64,000 nt of DNA from Skermanella mucosa (GCF_016765655.2 NZ_CP086106.1:1300501-1364500), one strand, 5' to 3'. Shown: positions 17,521 through 28,809, numbered from the stretch's first letter. A program made the numbers and translations. Notes: generated by a model from the letters alone, not told the origin.

Positions 17521-19614
17521 ATGTCACGCTCCACGCAGCTCGACCGGTATCGCAACATCGGCATCATGGCTCACATCGATGCCGGTCGGACGACGACCAC
17601 CGAGCGGATCCTCTACTACACCGGCCGGCCCGGCAGGCCCGCGGAAGTTTCCGCGGCTTCCGGGGCCGATGCCGCGTGGGCGGACGAGGACGAGGAGCGG
17701 GGCATCACGATCACGTCGGCGGCGACCACCTGTTTCTGGAACGGCCACCGCATCAACATCATCGACACGCCGAGCCATGTCGACCTTCCGGTCGAGGTGG
17801 AGCGGACGCTGAAGGTGATCGACGGCGCGCTGGCGGTCTTCGACGCCGCGGTCGGGATCGAGCCGCAATCCGAAGCCGCATGGCGGCGGGCGGACCAGCA
17901 CCGCGTCCCGAGGCTGTGCTTCGTCAACAAGATGGACCGGCCGGGCGCGGACTTCTTCCGCACCATCGGCATGCTGGCCGAGCGGGTCGGCGCGACCCCG
18001 CTGCTCCTGCAGCTGCCCATCGGCGGCGGCGACGGGTTCAGCGGCGTCGTGGATCTGCTGGGTGAGCGGGCGCTGGTGTGGCGGGACGACGGGCTGGGCG
18101 CCTCGTTCCAGGAGACCGGGATCCCGGCCGACCTGGAAGGGCAGGCCGCCGAGTACCGCGCCAAGCTGGTCGAGGCCGCGGTCCAGGTCGATACCGAGGC
18201 GGCCGAGGCGTTCCTGGCCGGGACCGTCCCGGACGTCGCGACGCTGAAGGCGCTGATCCGCCGGGGCACCTGCGCGGCCGAGTTCGTGCCGGTGCTGTGC
18301 GGGTCGGCCTTCCGCAACAAGGGTGTGCAGCCGGTCCTGGACGCCATCGTCGATTACCTGCCGTCCCCGGCGGATATCGGCGGCATCCGGGGCATGGAAA
18401 GCCGGGGCACCGACGGCGAGTGGCGCGACGAGGCGGTCCGTCCGGCGGACGACGCCGCGCCGTTCTCCGCGCTGGTCTTCAAGGTCATGTCGGACCCGGT
18501 CGCAGGCTCCCTGGCCTTCGCCCGGATCTATTCCGGCACCCAGGCGATCGGCGGCACGGTGCTGAACCCGCTCAAGGGTGAGCGGGAGAAGATCAGCCGG
18601 ATGCTGCAGATGCAGGCCACCGCGCGCGAAGACGTGAAGCAGGCCTACGCCGGCGACATCATCGCCTTTGCCGGCCTGAAGCATACCGCGACGGGCGATA
18701 CCCTGTGCGACCCGTCGCATCCTATCGTGCTGGAGCGGACCGAGTTCCCCGAACCTCTGATCGAGGTGACGGTGGAGCCGCGGACCGGGGCCGACGCGGA
18801 GAAGATGGCCGCGGCCCTGCGGCGCATGGCCCAGGAGGATCCCTCCTTCGCCGTCGTCGCCGACAAGGAGCCGGGCCGGACCGTCCTCAGGGGCGTCGGC
18901 GAGTTCCAGCTGGAGATCCTGGCCGACCGCCTGAAGCGCGAGTTCAAGGTCGAGGCCAAGGTGGGTGGCCCGCGGGTAGCCTATCGCGAGACCGTCTCGC
19001 AACGGGCCGAGGTGGACCACACCCGCCGCAAGCAGGTCGGGGATGCCAGCCAGTTCGCCCGCGTGCGGCTGGCGGTCGAGCCGGCGGCGTTGGCGAGCGG
19101 CGTCCGTTTCGAGAGCAGGGTCGCCGCCGGCACCCTGCCGAAGGAATTCGTCCAGGCCGTCGAGAAGGGCGTCGAGGCGGCCGGGAGCGCGGGAGTCGTC
19201 GCCGGCTTCCCGGTGACCGACGTGGCGGTGAGCCTGCTGGACGGCGCGCGCCACGACATCGACAGCTCCGCGCTGGCGTTCGAACTGGCCGGCGCCGCGG
19301 CGTTCCGCGACGCGCTGGGCAAGGCGAAGCCGGTGCTGCTGGAGCCGGTCATGAGCGTCGATATCGTCACCCCGGCGGACTTCGCCGGCGGCGTCATCGG
19401 CGACTTGAGAAGCCGTCGCGGACGGATCGAGCAGGTGGACCAGCGCGGGGCCGCGGCGGCAGTGACCGCCCTGGTTCCGCTTGCAAACCTGTTCGGGTAC
19501 GCCAATATCCTGCGGTCCATCAGCCAGGGCCGCGCGCATCACACGATGCAATTCGATCACTATGAACCGGTGCCGCAGGCCATCGCCGATGAGGTCCGCG
19601 CCAGGGTGGCGTAA
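17521..19614 (+). CDS. fusA: Divergent elongation factor G with altered GTPase motifs
   Basis: The 697-residue protein aligns with EF-G over its whole length and keeps all domains: G domain (1-290), domain II, III, IV (about 480-600) and V. Several normally invariant features differ. The P-loop is AHIDAGRTT, with Arg23 instead of Lys; G3 is DTPSH, with Ser85 instead of Gly, while the next His is kept. Switch I RGITITSAAT, G4 NKMD and G5 GSAF are intact. The region between (ordinarily EVHDG...MDWM) is rewritten, and the Gly-rich QSGGRGQYG-type loop of domain IV reads KQVGDASQFARV. The tip motif HDIDSS remains. EF-G drives translocation and, with RRF, ribosome recycling. No strong Shine-Dalgarno precedes ATG 17521, unlike rpsG and tuf. 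It may be a specialised or decaying paralogue, with a canonical EF-G encoded elsewhere. Confidence 0.9.
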   Translation: MSRSTQLDRYRNIGIMAHIDAGRTTTTERILYYTGRPGRPAEVSAASGADAAWADEDEERGITITSAATTCFWNGHRINIIDTPSHVDLPVEVERTLKVIDGALAVFDAAVGIEPQSEAAWRRADQHRVPRLCFVNKMDRPGADFFRTIGMLAERVGATPLLLQLPIGGGDGFSGVVDLLGERALVWRDDGLGASFQETGIPADLEGQAAEYRAKLVEAAVQVDTEAAEAFLAGTVPDVATLKALIRRGTCAAEFVPVLCGSAFRNKGVQPVLDAIVDYLPSPADIGGIRGMESRGTDGEWRDEAVRPADDAAPFSALVFKVMSDPVAGSLAFARIYSGTQAIGGTVLNPLKGEREKISRMLQMQATAREDVKQAYAGDIIAFAGLKHTATGDTLCDPSHPIVLERTEFPEPLIEVTVEPRTGADAEKMAAALRRMAQEDPSFAVVADKEPGRTVLRGVGEFQLEILADRLKREFKVEAKVGGPRVAYRETVSQRAEVDHTRRKQVGDASQFARVRLAVEPAALASGVRFESRVAAGTLPKEFVQAVEKGVEAAGSAGVVAGFPVTDVAVSLLDGARHDIDSSALAFELAGAAAFRDALGKAKPVLLEPVMSVDIVTPADFAGGVIGDLRSRRGRIEQVDQRGAAAAVTALVPLANLFGYANILRSISQGRAHHTMQFDHYEPVPQAIADEVRARVA

Positions 19615-19666
19615 GGCTCTCGAGTGAACTGCCGGTGACTAAGATAGATTATGGAGACTGAGGACC

Positions 19667-20857
<1,191 letters not shown>

Positions 20858-20916
20858 ATCGGTTCGGGTTCGCTGTGGGGTTGGTCCCCACGGGCGCAAC
20901 AAGTTAGCCGGCGAAG

Positions 20917-20942
20917 AGGGGCCGCTCCCCGGAGCGGCCCCT
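20917..20942 (+). terminator. Hairpin between tuf and rpsJ
   Basis: A 12-bp perfect stem, AGGGGCCGCTCC with its complement around two C, ends 31 bp before the rpsJ start. The 3' side continues TTCAGCGG without a T-run, so it may attenuate, stall or protect the mRNA rather than terminate outright. Confidence 0.5.
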
Positions 20943-20972
20943 TCAGCGGCAGAGAAACGGGTTTTGAAGACG

Positions 20973-21281
<309 letters not shown>

Positions 21282-21354
21282 GCACGAGTGCTTCAAGAAT
21301 AGGGTTAAGGGACCTCTCCCCCTGAGGATGTCCCTGGTTAAGGAGAAGTAAACC

Positions 21355-22101
21355 ATGCGATCCGGTTTGATCGCGCAGAAACTGGGCATGACCCGCGTCT
21401 TCACGGACGAGGGCGAACATGTGCCGGTCACTGTGCTGAAGGTCGACAACTGCCAGGTTGTCGCCGTGCGCACCGAGGAGACCGACGGCTACACCGCCGT
21501 CCAGCTCGGCGCCGGTACCGCCAAGGTCAAGAACGTCACGAAGCCCCAGCGCGGCCACTTCGCTAAGGCGAAGGTGGAGCCCAAGCGCAAGGTGGTGGAG
21601 TTCCGCGTCGATGCCGACGCCCTGATCGAGGTCGGCGCCGAGATCTCGGCCGCCCACTTCATCCCGGGCCAGCTCGTGGACGTCACCGGGACGACCATCG
21701 GCAAGGGCTTCGCCGGCGGCATGAAGCGGTGGAACTTCGGCGGTCTGCGCGCGACCCACGGCGTGTCGGTGTCGCACCGCTCGCATGGTTCGACCGGTAA
21801 CCGCCAGGACCCCGGCAGGACCTTCAAGAACAAGAAGATGGCCGGTCACCTGGGCGCCGAGCGCGTGACCACCCAGAACCTGAAGATCGTCCAGGTCGAC
21901 GAGGACCGCGGGCTGATCCTGGTCAAGGGCGCCGTCCCGGGCTCCGAGGGCGGCTGGGTGCTCGTCCGCGATGCCGTCAAGCGCAAGGCTCCGGAAGGCC
22001 TGCCGTTCCCGGCCGCGATCCGCGCCCGGACCGATGGCGCCTCCGCTGCTCCCGCACCCGAGGCCCCTGCCGCCGAGACCGGCGCCGAGCCGACGGAGTG
22101 A
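21355..22101 (+). CDS. rplC: 50S ribosomal protein L3
   Basis: The start [16 protein letters not shown] and the glutamine-bearing [21 protein letters not shown] loop identify L3, which initiates 50S assembly. At 248 residues it is longer than E. coli L3 (209) owing to an Ala/Pro/Glu-rich tail of about 35 residues, a common alphaproteobacterial feature. AAGGAG precedes the start. Confidence 0.97.
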   Translation: MRSGLIAQKLGMTRVFTDEGEHVPVTVLKVDNCQVVAVRTEETDGYTAVQLGAGTAKVKNVTKPQRGHFAKAKVEPKRKVVEFRVDADALIEVGAEISAAHFIPGQLVDVTGTTIGKGFAGGMKRWNFGGLRATHGVSVSHRSHGSTGNRQDPGRTFKNKKMAGHLGAERVTTQNLKIVQVDEDRGLILVKGAVPGSEGGWVLVRDAVKRKAPEGLPFPAAIRARTDGASAAPAPEAPAAETGAEPTE

Positions 22102-22106
22102 ATGAG

Positions 22107-22727
22107 ATGAAGACGACCGTCAAGAATCTGAATAACGAAGAGGTCGGCGAGATCGATCTCGACGAGGCGGTGTTCGGCGTTCCGCTGCGTACCGATCTCC
22201 TGTCCCGCATGGTCAATTACCAGCTCGCCAAGCGGCGGACCGGCAACCACAAGACCAAGGGCGTCTCGGAGATCAGCGGCACGACCAAGAAGCCGCATCG
22301 CCAGAAGGGCACCGGCCGCGCCCGCCAGGGCTCGCTGCGGTCTCCGCAGTTCCGCGGCGGCGCCGCGATCTTCGGTCCGGTCGTGCGCAGCCATGCCCAC
22401 GACCTGAACAAGAAGGTCCGCAAGCTGGCCCTGAAGACCGCGCTGTCGACCAAGCTGGCCGAAGGCAAGCTGGTGGTCCTGGAGACCGCCACGGCCGACA
22501 GCCACAAGACCAGGGAGATGGTCCAGCGCTTCAAGCAGCTCGGCCTGACCTCGGCGCTGATCATCGACGGCGCCAACCTGGATGAGAACTTCGTGCGCGC
22601 GTCGAGGAACGTCCCGTTGATCGACGTGCTGCCGGAGCAGGGTGCCAACGTCTACGACATCCTGCGCCGCGACACGCTGGTTCTGACGCGCAACGCTGTC
22701 GAGCAGCTGGAGGCTCGTCTGAAATGA
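22107..22727 (+). CDS. rplD: 50S ribosomal protein L4
   Basis: ATG 22107 with GGAG 8 nt before it gives [15 protein letters not shown] and a 206-residue product; a GTG at 22098 overlapping the rplC stop is less likely. The exit-tunnel loop [21 protein letters not shown] is intact. L4 lines the peptide tunnel and in enterobacteria represses its own operon; no such leader is obvious here. Confidence 0.97.
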   Translation: MKTTVKNLNNEEVGEIDLDEAVFGVPLRTDLLSRMVNYQLAKRRTGNHKTKGVSEISGTTKKPHRQKGTGRARQGSLRSPQFRGGAAIFGPVVRSHAHDLNKKVRKLALKTALSTKLAEGKLVVLETATADSHKTREMVQRFKQLGLTSALIIDGANLDENFVRASRNVPLIDVLPEQGANVYDILRRDTLVLTRNAVEQLEARLK

Positions 22728-23041
22728 GCAAGATCTCGAAACCTTCGGTGAGCCAGGAGCGGATGTACGATCTGATCACCGCCCCCGTCATCACCGAGAA
22801 GTCGACGATGGGTTCCGAACACCGTCAGGTCACGTTCAAGGTTCCGATGGACGCGACCAAGCCGGAAATCAAGGCGGCGGTGGAAGGGCTGTTCAAGGTC
22901 AAGGTGACGGCGGTCAACACGCTGATCACCAAGGGCAAGACCAAGCGCTTCAAGGGTATCTTGGGCCGTCGTTCGGACTTCAAGAAAGCGGTCGTGACCC
23001 TGGCCGAAGGCCACACGATCGACGTTACCACTGGCGTCTAA
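22724..23041 (+). CDS. rplW: 50S ribosomal protein L23
   Basis: The 105-residue protein overlaps rplD by 4 bp (ATGA). The motif [11 protein letters not shown] and the C-terminal half ([20 protein letters not shown]) are typical. L23 lies at the tunnel exit and docks trigger factor and SRP. An N-terminal extension of about 15 residues precedes the core. Confidence 0.97.
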   Translation: MSKISKPSVSQERMYDLITAPVITEKSTMGSEHRQVTFKVPMDATKPEIKAAVEGLFKVKVTAVNTLITKGKTKRFKGILGRRSDFKKAVVTLAEGHTIDVTTGV

Positions 23042-23055
23042 GGCTGAACTGACCG

Positions 23056-23883
23056 ATGGCACTCAAGAACTTCCGGCCCATCACGCCGTCGCTCCGCCAG
23101 CTCGTGCTGGTGGACCGTTCGGAGCTGTGGAAGGGCAAGCCGGTCAAGTCCCTCACCGAGGGCCTGACCAAGAGCGGCGGCCGCAACAACACCGGCCGCA
23201 TCACCGCGCGCCGGATCGGCGGCGGCCACAAGCGCCGCTACCGCCTGGTCGACTTCAAGCGGCGCAAGTTCGACGCGCCGGCCGTCGTCGAGCGGCTGGA
23301 GTACGATCCGAACCGCACCGCGTTCATCGCGCTGGTCCGCTACGAGGACGGTGAGCTGGCCTACATCCTGGCGCCCCAGCGCTTGAAGGTGGGCGACAGC
23401 GTCGTCTCCGGCGAGCGCGTGGACGTGAAGCCGGGCAACGCGATGCCGCTCAGGAACATCCCGGTGGGCACGATCGTCCACAATGTGGAGCTGAAGGCGG
23501 GCAAGGGCGGCCAGCTGGCCCGTTCGGCCGGCACCTACGTCCAGCTCGTCGGCCGCGACCAGGGCTATGCCCAGTTGAAGCTGGCGTCGGGCGAGCTCCG
23601 CATCGTCCGCGGCGAGTGCCTCGCCACGATCGGCGCGGTGTCCAACCCGGACCAGTCCAACATCAACCTGGGCAAGGCCGGTCGCAATCGCTGGCTGGGC
23701 AAGCGCCCGTCAGTCCGTGGCGTCGCCATGAACCCGATCGACCACCCGCACGGCGGTGGCGAAGGCCGGACCTCCGGCGGTCGCCATCCGGTGACCCCGT
23801 GGGGCAAGCCGACCAAGGGCAAGAAGACGCGGAACAACAAGAAGACGGACGGGCAGATCCTGCGCCGCCGTCATTCGAAGTAA
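23056..23883 (+). CDS. rplB: 50S ribosomal protein L2
   Basis: The product has 275 residues, close to the family length. It includes the peptidyl-transferase-proximal segment [20 protein letters not shown] with the conserved His, and the RNA-binding [12 protein letters not shown] region. It is part of the S10 operon and starts 14 bp after rplW. Confidence 0.98.
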   Translation: MALKNFRPITPSLRQLVLVDRSELWKGKPVKSLTEGLTKSGGRNNTGRITARRIGGGHKRRYRLVDFKRRKFDAPAVVERLEYDPNRTAFIALVRYEDGELAYILAPQRLKVGDSVVSGERVDVKPGNAMPLRNIPVGTIVHNVELKAGKGGQLARSAGTYVQLVGRDQGYAQLKLASGELRIVRGECLATIGAVSNPDQSNINLGKAGRNRWLGKRPSVRGVAMNPIDHPHGGGEGRTSGGRHPVTPWGKPTKGKKTRNNKKTDGQILRRRHSK

Positions 23884-23895
23884 AGGAGTTACGTC

Positions 23896-24174
23896 GTGGC
23901 GCGCAGCGTCTGGAAGGGGCCGTTCATCGACGGCTACCTGCTGAAGAAGGCCGATAAGGCGCGGGCAAGCGGGCGTAACGAGATCATCAAGATCTGGTCG
24001 CGTCGCTCCACCATCCTGCCCCAGTTCGTCGGTTTGACCTTCGGCGTTCACAATGGTCAGAAGTTCCTCCCCGTCATCGTGACCGAGAACATGATCGGCC
24101 ACAAATTCGGCGAGTTCTCTCCGACCCGGACCTATTACGGCCATGCGGCCGATAAGAAGTCGAAGAGGAAGTAG
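23896..24174 (+). CDS. rpsS: 30S ribosomal protein S19
   Basis: Translation most likely begins at GTG 23896, 7 nt after AAGGAG. The 92-residue product reads [17 protein letters not shown] and contains [21 protein letters not shown] and [14 protein letters not shown]-like [16 protein letters not shown]19 contacts S13 in the 30S head. Confidence 0.97.
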   Translation: MARSVWKGPFIDGYLLKKADKARASGRNEIIKIWSRRSTILPQFVGLTFGVHNGQKFLPVIVTENMIGHKFGEFSPTRTYYGHAADKKSKRK

Positions 24175-24176
24175 CC

Positions 24177-24566
24177 ATGGGCAAGGCAGCGAATGCGCCT
24201 CGCATCGCCGAGAACGAGGCGATGGCGTTCGGCAAGATGATCCGTTCCTCGGCCCGCAAGCTCAACCTCGTCGCCGAGCTGATCCGCGGCAAGAGCGCGC
24301 AGGCGGCCGTCGCCGACCTGACCTTCTCCAAGCGGCGCGTCGCCGACGAGGTCAAGAAGGTCCTGCAGTCGGCGATCGCGAACGCGGAGAACAACCATCA
24401 GCTCGACGTGGACCGGCTTTACGTGGCCCAGGCCACCGTCGGCCGCGCCCTGGTGATGAAGCGGTTCCACGCCCGCGCCCGCGGTCGCGGCGCCCGGATC
24501 GAGAAGCCGTTCAGCAACCTGACCGTGGTCGTGCGCGAGCGCGAAGAAGCGGTGGAGGCCGAGTAA
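24177..24566 (+). CDS. rplV: 50S ribosomal protein L22
   Basis: The 129-residue protein starts 2 bp after rpsS. It has [20 protein letters not shown] and the extended beta-hairpin ([19 protein letters not shown]) that reaches the exit tunnel and is the site of macrolide-resistance changes. Length is slightly above E. coli (110) because of extra terminal residues. Confidence 0.97.
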   Translation: MGKAANAPRIAENEAMAFGKMIRSSARKLNLVAELIRGKSAQAAVADLTFSKRRVADEVKKVLQSAIANAENNHQLDVDRLYVAQATVGRALVMKRFHARARGRGARIEKPFSNLTVVVREREEAVEAE

Positions 24567-24567
24567 C

Positions 24568-25323
24568 ATGGGTCAGAAGATCAATCCCGTCGGGCTTCGG
24601 CTCGGCATCAACCGCACTTGGGATAGCCGCTGGTATGCGGATCGGGACTACGCCGACCTGTTGCATAGCGACCTGAAGCTGCGTAGTTTCCTCCAGGGCC
24701 GGCTTCAGCAGGCCGGTGTGTCCCGCGTGGTGATCGAGCGGCCTGCGAAAAAGGCCCGCGTGACCATCCATTCGGCGCGCCCGGGGGTTGTTATCGGCAA
24801 GAAGGGTGCCGATATCGAGAAGCTTCGCGGCGAGCTGGCGAAGATGACCGGTTCGGACGTCAACTTGAACATCGTCGAGATCCGCAAGCCGGAGATCGAC
24901 GCCAAGCTGATTGCCGAGAACATCTCCAACCAGCTGGAGCGCCGCGTGGCTTTCCGCCGCGCCATGAAGCGTGCCGTGCAGTCCGCGATGCGCCTGGGAG
25001 CCCAGGGCATCCGGATCAACTGCTCCGGCCGCCTCGGTGGTGCGGAAATCGCGCGCATGGAGTGGTATCGCGAAGGTCGCGTGCCGCTGCACACGCTGCG
25101 TGCCGACGTGGATTACGGTGTCGCCACCGCGAAGACCACGTACGGTACCTGCGGCGTGAAGGTCTGGGTGTTCAAGGGCGAAATCCTTGCGCACGATCCG
25201 ATGGCGCAGGACAAGCGCGCCAATGAACAACAGGCCGGTCCCAGCGGACGGCCCGAGCGCGGCGAGCGCGGCGACCACCACCGGGGTGATCGCGGCGAGC
25301 GTGGCGATCGCGGCGATCGCTGA
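24568..25323 (+). CDS. rpsC: 30S ribosomal protein S3 with a long Arg-Gly/acidic tail
   Basis: The 251-residue S3 has its KH domain ([17 protein letters not shown]) and the C-terminal domain [23 protein letters not shown]. It exceeds E. coli S3 (233) by a tail from about residue 214 made of Arg, Gly, Asp, Glu and His in repeats such as RGERGD and RGDRGE. S3 lies at the mRNA entry channel with S4 and S5 and has helicase activity; the tail would project from that site. The S5 protein in this window carries a similar sequence at its N-terminus. Confidence 0.97.
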   Translation: MGQKINPVGLRLGINRTWDSRWYADRDYADLLHSDLKLRSFLQGRLQQAGVSRVVIERPAKKARVTIHSARPGVVIGKKGADIEKLRGELAKMTGSDVNLNIVEIRKPEIDAKLIAENISNQLERRVAFRRAMKRAVQSAMRLGAQGIRINCSGRLGGAEIARMEWYREGRVPLHTLRADVDYGVATAKTTYGTCGVKVWVFKGEILAHDPMAQDKRANEQQAGPSGRPERGERGDHHRGDRGERGDRGDR

Positions 25324-25353
25324 ACGGCAGGATACTAGTAGAGGGCACATGCC

Positions 25354-25779
25354 ATGCTAAGTCCTAAGCGTACGAAGTACCGCAAGGCACACAAGGGCCG
25401 TATCCACGGCACGGCAAAGGGCGGCACGCAGCTCAACTTCGGCGCCTATGGCCTGAAGGCCATCGAGCCGGCGCGCATCACCGCGCGCCAGATCGAGGCG
25501 GCCCGCCGCGCGATCACCCGTCACATGAAGCGTCAGGGCCGCGTCTGGATCCGGATCTTCCCGGACGTTCCGGTCTCGACCAAGCCGGCCGAAGTCCGCA
25601 TGGGCTCGGGCAAGGGCTCGCCCGAGTTCTGGGCGGCCCGCGTCCACCCCGGCCGCATCATGTTCGAACTGGACGGCGTCCCCGGCGACCTGGCCAAGCG
25701 GGCTTTCGAGCTTGCCGCCGCCAAGCTGCCGATCAAGACCCGGTTCATCACCCGCCTGGGCGAGGAGTTGGATCAATGA
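25354..25779 (+). CDS. rplP: 50S ribosomal protein L16
   Basis: The 141-residue protein opens [19 protein letters not shown] and contains [27 protein letters not shown] and [16 protein letters not shown]16 helps position tRNA in the A and P sites. It overlaps rpmC by 4 bp. Confidence 0.98.
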   Translation: MLSPKRTKYRKAHKGRIHGTAKGGTQLNFGAYGLKAIEPARITARQIEAARRAITRHMKRQGRVWIRIFPDVPVSTKPAEVRMGSGKGSPEFWAARVHPGRIMFELDGVPGDLAKRAFELAAAKLPIKTRFITRLGEELDQ

Positions 25780-25979
25780 CGAAGCCGACCGATCTGCGCG
25801 CCAAGACCGCCGACGAGCTGAACGACCAACTCCTGACCCTGAAGAAGGAGCAGTTCAACCTGCGCTTCCGCCGGGCCTCGGGCCAGCTCGAGAACACCGC
25901 GCGCGTCGGCCAGGTGCGCCGCGACATCGCGCGCATCAAGACCATCCTGGGCGAGCGCGTGCGCTCGTCCGCGTCGTAG
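25776..25979 (+). CDS. rpmC: 50S ribosomal protein L29
   Basis: A 67-residue helical protein with the L29 pattern [19 protein letters not shown] and [12 protein letters not shown]. It starts at the ATGA overlap with rplP and sits near the tunnel exit beside L23. Confidence 0.97.
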   Translation: MTKPTDLRAKTADELNDQLLTLKKEQFNLRFRRASGQLENTARVGQVRRDIARIKTILGERVRSSAS

Positions 25980-25989
25980 GAGTTTACCC

Positions 25990-26256
25990 ATGCCCCGGCG
26001 TGTTTTGCAGGGCACGGTCGTCAGCGACAAGGGCGATAAGACGATTATCGTCCTCGTCGAGCGTCGCGTGATGCACCCCGTGTACAAGAAGTTCATTCGG
26101 CAGTCGAAGCGTTATGCTGCCCATGACGAGGCCAACCAGTTCAAGACGGGCGACCAGGTCTTCATCGAGGAATGCCGCCCGATCTCGAAGCGTAAGCGCT
26201 GGATGGTCCTTACCGACGCCGCAGCAGCGGCAGCCGCCGGCGCCTCCGCCGGCTGA
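25990..26256 (+). CDS. rpsQ: 30S ribosomal protein S17
   Basis: The 88-residue protein begins [18 protein letters not shown] and has the OB-fold pattern [20 protein letters not shown] and [15 protein letters not shown] short Ala/Gly tail ends it. S17 is a primary binder of 16S rRNA. Confidence 0.97.
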   Translation: MPRRVLQGTVVSDKGDKTIIVLVERRVMHPVYKKFIRQSKRYAAHDEANQFKTGDQVFIEECRPISKRKRWMVLTDAAAAAAAGASAG

Positions 26257-26273
26257 TTGAAGAGGTCTGACAT

Positions 26274-26642
26274 ATGATCCAGATGCAAACCAACCTGGAG
26301 GTCGCCGACAACAGCGGCGCGCGCCGGGTGCAGTGCATCAAGGTGCTTGGCGGGTCCAAGCGCAAGGTGGCCGCCGTGGGCGACGTGATCGTCGTCTCGG
26401 TCAAGGAGGCCATCCCGCGCGGACGCGTCAAGAAGGGTGATGTGCACCGTGCGGTCATCGTCCGCACGTCCAAGGAGATCCGGCGCACCGACGGCAGCTC
26501 CATCCGCTTCGACCGCAACGCCGCCGTCCTGATCAACAAGCAGGGCGAGCCCATCGGGACCCGTATCTTCGGGCCGGTGACCCGCGAGCTGCGCGGCAAG
26601 AAGTTCATGAAGATCATCTCGCTCGCGCCGGAGGTGCTGTGA
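26274..26642 (+). CDS. rplN: 50S ribosomal protein L14
   Basis: The 122-residue protein starts [19 protein letters not shown] and ends [12 protein letters not shown], both diagnostic. It binds at the subunit interface and is the target of RsfS. It begins the spc segment, running on from S17 without a promoter that I can see. Confidence 0.98.
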   Translation: MIQMQTNLEVADNSGARRVQCIKVLGGSKRKVAAVGDVIVVSVKEAIPRGRVKKGDVHRAVIVRTSKEIRRTDGSSIRFDRNAAVLINKQGEPIGTRIFGPVTRELRGKKFMKIISLAPEVL

Positions 26643-26962
26643 TGTCCGCAGCCAAGATCAGGAAGAAGGACAAGGTCGTCGTCATCGCCGGCAGGGACAA
26701 GGGTAAGACCGGCGAGGTGATCGAGGTCCTTCCCAAGGAAAACCGGGTCAAGGTGCGTGGCGTGAACATCGTCAAGAAGCACCAGCGCCAGACCCAGACC
26801 TCTGCCGGCGGCATCCTGGAGATCGAGGCGTTCATCCACGTCTCCAACGTCGCCCATGTCGACCCCAAAGACAACAAGCCGACCCGAGTGGGTTTCAAGA
26901 CCCTCGAGGATGGCCGCAAGGTGCGCGTCGCCAAGCGGTCCGGCGAAGTCATCGATCTGTGA
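26642..26962 (+). CDS. rplX: 50S ribosomal protein L24
   Basis: The ATG at 26642 overlaps the rplN stop (TGATG); a GTG one codon upstream is also in frame. The 106-residue protein has the KOW motif [20 protein letters not shown]24 is one of the two assembly initiators of 50S. Confidence 0.96.
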   Translation: MSAAKIRKKDKVVVIAGRDKGKTGEVIEVLPKENRVKVRGVNIVKKHQRQTQTSAGGILEIEAFIHVSNVAHVDPKDNKPTRVGFKTLEDGRKVRVAKRSGEVIDL

Positions 26963-27513
26963 GCGCCACCATGACGACCAGGCTGAAGAAGCAATACGAC
27001 GACGTCGTACGCCCGAAGTTGAAGGCTGAGTTCAACTACGCCAACGACATGGAAGTGCCGCGGATCGAGAAGATCGTCATCAACATGGGTGTTGGCGAGG
27101 CGACTACCGACGGCAAGAAGGTCAATTCGGCCGTGGCCGAACTGACCGCTATCGCTGGCCAGCGGCCGGTGGTGACCAAGGCCCGCAAGTCGATCGCGCA
27201 GTTCAAGCTGCGTGAAGGCATGTCGATCGGCTGCAAGGTGACCCTGCGTCGCGAGCGCATGTACGAGTTCCTCGACCGTCTGGTGACGGTTGCCCTGCCG
27301 CGTGTCCGCGACTTCCGCGGCGTGCCGGGCAACAGCTTCGACGGCCGCGGCAACTACGCCATGGGCTTGAAAGAGCAGATCATCTTCCCGGAGATCGATT
27401 ACGACAAGATCGACGAGATCCGGGGTATGGACATCATCATCGTGACGACTGCGAAGACCGACAAGGAGGCCAAGGCGCTCCTCAAGGGCTTCGACATGCC
27501 GTTCGTCAGCTGA
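26959..27513 (+). CDS. rplE: 50S ribosomal protein L5
   Basis: The GTG at 26959 forms a GTGA overlap with the rplX stop and gives 184 residues; ATG 26971 is the alternative and neither has a clear ribosome site, which fits translational coupling. [15 protein letters not shown] and [17 protein letters not shown] mark L5, which carries 5S rRNA. Confidence 0.96.
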   Translation: MSATMTTRLKKQYDDVVRPKLKAEFNYANDMEVPRIEKIVINMGVGEATTDGKKVNSAVAELTAIAGQRPVVTKARKSIAQFKLREGMSIGCKVTLRRERMYEFLDRLVTVALPRVRDFRGVPGNSFDGRGNYAMGLKEQIIFPEIDYDKIDEIRGMDIIIVTTAKTDKEAKALLKGFDMPFVS

Positions 27514-27532
27514 GCGGCAGGAGGTTACAGCC

Positions 27533-27838
27533 ATGGCCAAGACAAGTGCCATCCAGAAGAACAAGCGCCGCGAGCGCATGGTCAAGCAGTTCGCCAACAA
27601 GCGCGCAGCGCTGAAGGCGATCGCCAAGGACCCCTCGCTGACGCCCGAAGATCAGTTCGCCGCCCGTCTCAAGCTTGCCGAGATGCCGCGCAACTCGAGC
27701 CGGACCCGCGTCCGCAATCGCTGCGAGATGACTGGTCGTCCGCGCGCGTTCTATCGCAAGTTCAAGCTTTCGCGCATCACGCTCCGCGACCTGGCCTCCA
27801 ACGGCCAGATCCCGGGCATGACGAAGTCGAGCTGGTAA
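27533..27838 (+). CDS. rpsN: 30S ribosomal protein S14
   Basis: The 101-residue form without a zinc ribbon: [20 protein letters not shown] and [17 protein letters not shown] followed by the SSW end. Only one Cys is present, so this is the zinc-independent type usual in proteobacteria. It sits in the 30S head. Confidence 0.97.
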   Translation: MAKTSAIQKNKRRERMVKQFANKRAALKAIAKDPSLTPEDQFAARLKLAEMPRNSSRTRVRNRCEMTGRPRAFYRKFKLSRITLRDLASNGQIPGMTKSSW

Positions 27839-27853
27839 GGGGGGATCGGAAAG

Positions 27854-28252
27854 ATGTCTTTGAGCGATCCTTTGGGCGATATGCTGACCCGTATCCGCAA
27901 CGGTCAGCGGGCCCACATGACCAGCGTCGACAGCCCGGCATCCAAGCTGCGGGCGAGCGTGTTGGAAGTCCTGAAGCGCGAGGGTTACATCCGCGGCTAT
28001 TTCCAGGAGGAACTGCGCCCCGGTATCGCGCAGCTCCGGATCGAGCTGAAGTATCACGAGGGCGAACCGGTCATCAAGACCATCAGCCGCGTGTCCAAGC
28101 CCGGCCGTCGCGTCTACTCGAAGATCAAGGACCTGCCGCGCGTCTACAACGGTCTCGGGATCTCGATCCTGTCGACCCCGCGGGGCGTGATGTCCGACAA
28201 CGAAGCCCGCGCCGCCAATGTCGGCGGTGAAGTGCTTTGCCGCGTGTTCTAA
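27854..28252 (+). CDS. rpsH: 30S ribosomal protein S8
   Basis: The 132-residue protein starts [20 protein letters not shown] and ends with the RNA-binding [23 protein letters not shown] segment. In E. coli S8 represses the spc operon by binding mRNA near rplE; whether this occurs here cannot be seen. Confidence 0.98.
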   Translation: MSLSDPLGDMLTRIRNGQRAHMTSVDSPASKLRASVLEVLKREGYIRGYFQEELRPGIAQLRIELKYHEGEPVIKTISRVSKPGRRVYSKIKDLPRVYNGLGISILSTPRGVMSDNEARAANVGGEVLCRVF

Positions 28253-28261
28253 GAGGCAGCC

Positions 28262-28798
28262 ATGTCACGAATTGGTAAACACCCCGTGCCGGTCCCGGCT
28301 GGCGTTGACTTCGCCGTCAACGGCCAGACCCTGACGGCCAAGGGCAAGCTGGGCCAGCTCAGCATGACCCTGATCGATGACATCGCGGCCTCGCTGGACG
28401 AAGGCAAGGTCGTCGTCAAACCGCGTCATGCGGACAGCAAGCGCGGCAAGATGATGTGGGCGACCTCGCGGACTCTCGTGGCCAACATGGTCAAGGGCGT
28501 CAGCGAGGGCTTCACGGTCAACCTCGAAATCAACGGCGTCGGCTATCGCGCCGCCGTGCAGGGCAGCGACCTGGTTCTCCAGCTCGGCTACTCGCACGAC
28601 GTCACGTATCCGATCCCCGCCGGGATCACGATCAAGACCGAGCGTCCGACCGCGATCTCCGTTTCCGGGGCCGACCGCCAGAAGGTCGGCCAAGTCGCCG
28701 CAGAAATCCGTCAGTTCCGCAAGCCGGAGCCCTACAAGGGCAAGGGCATCAAGTACGCGACGGAAACTCTGCTGCGCAAGGAAGGCAAGAAGAAGTAG
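28262..28798 (+). CDS. rplF: 50S ribosomal protein L6
   Basis: The 178-residue protein begins [15 protein letters not shown] and carries [25 protein letters not shown], the family's C-terminal hallmark. Both alpha/beta repeats are complete. It lies near the factor-binding site of 50S. Confidence 0.98.
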   Translation: MSRIGKHPVPVPAGVDFAVNGQTLTAKGKLGQLSMTLIDDIAASLDEGKVVVKPRHADSKRGKMMWATSRTLVANMVKGVSEGFTVNLEINGVGYRAAVQGSDLVLQLGYSHDVTYPIPAGITIKTERPTAISVSGADRQKVGQVAAEIRQFRKPEPYKGKGIKYATETLLRKEGKKK

Positions 28799-28809
28799 GG
28801 GTACGGCCG

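Noticed and set aside
17524-19560. A 678-codon frame antisense to fusA, raised as an explanation for the altered EF-G motifs
   Set aside because: It shows shadow composition without motifs. The substitutions are in the sense frame and need no antisense gene.
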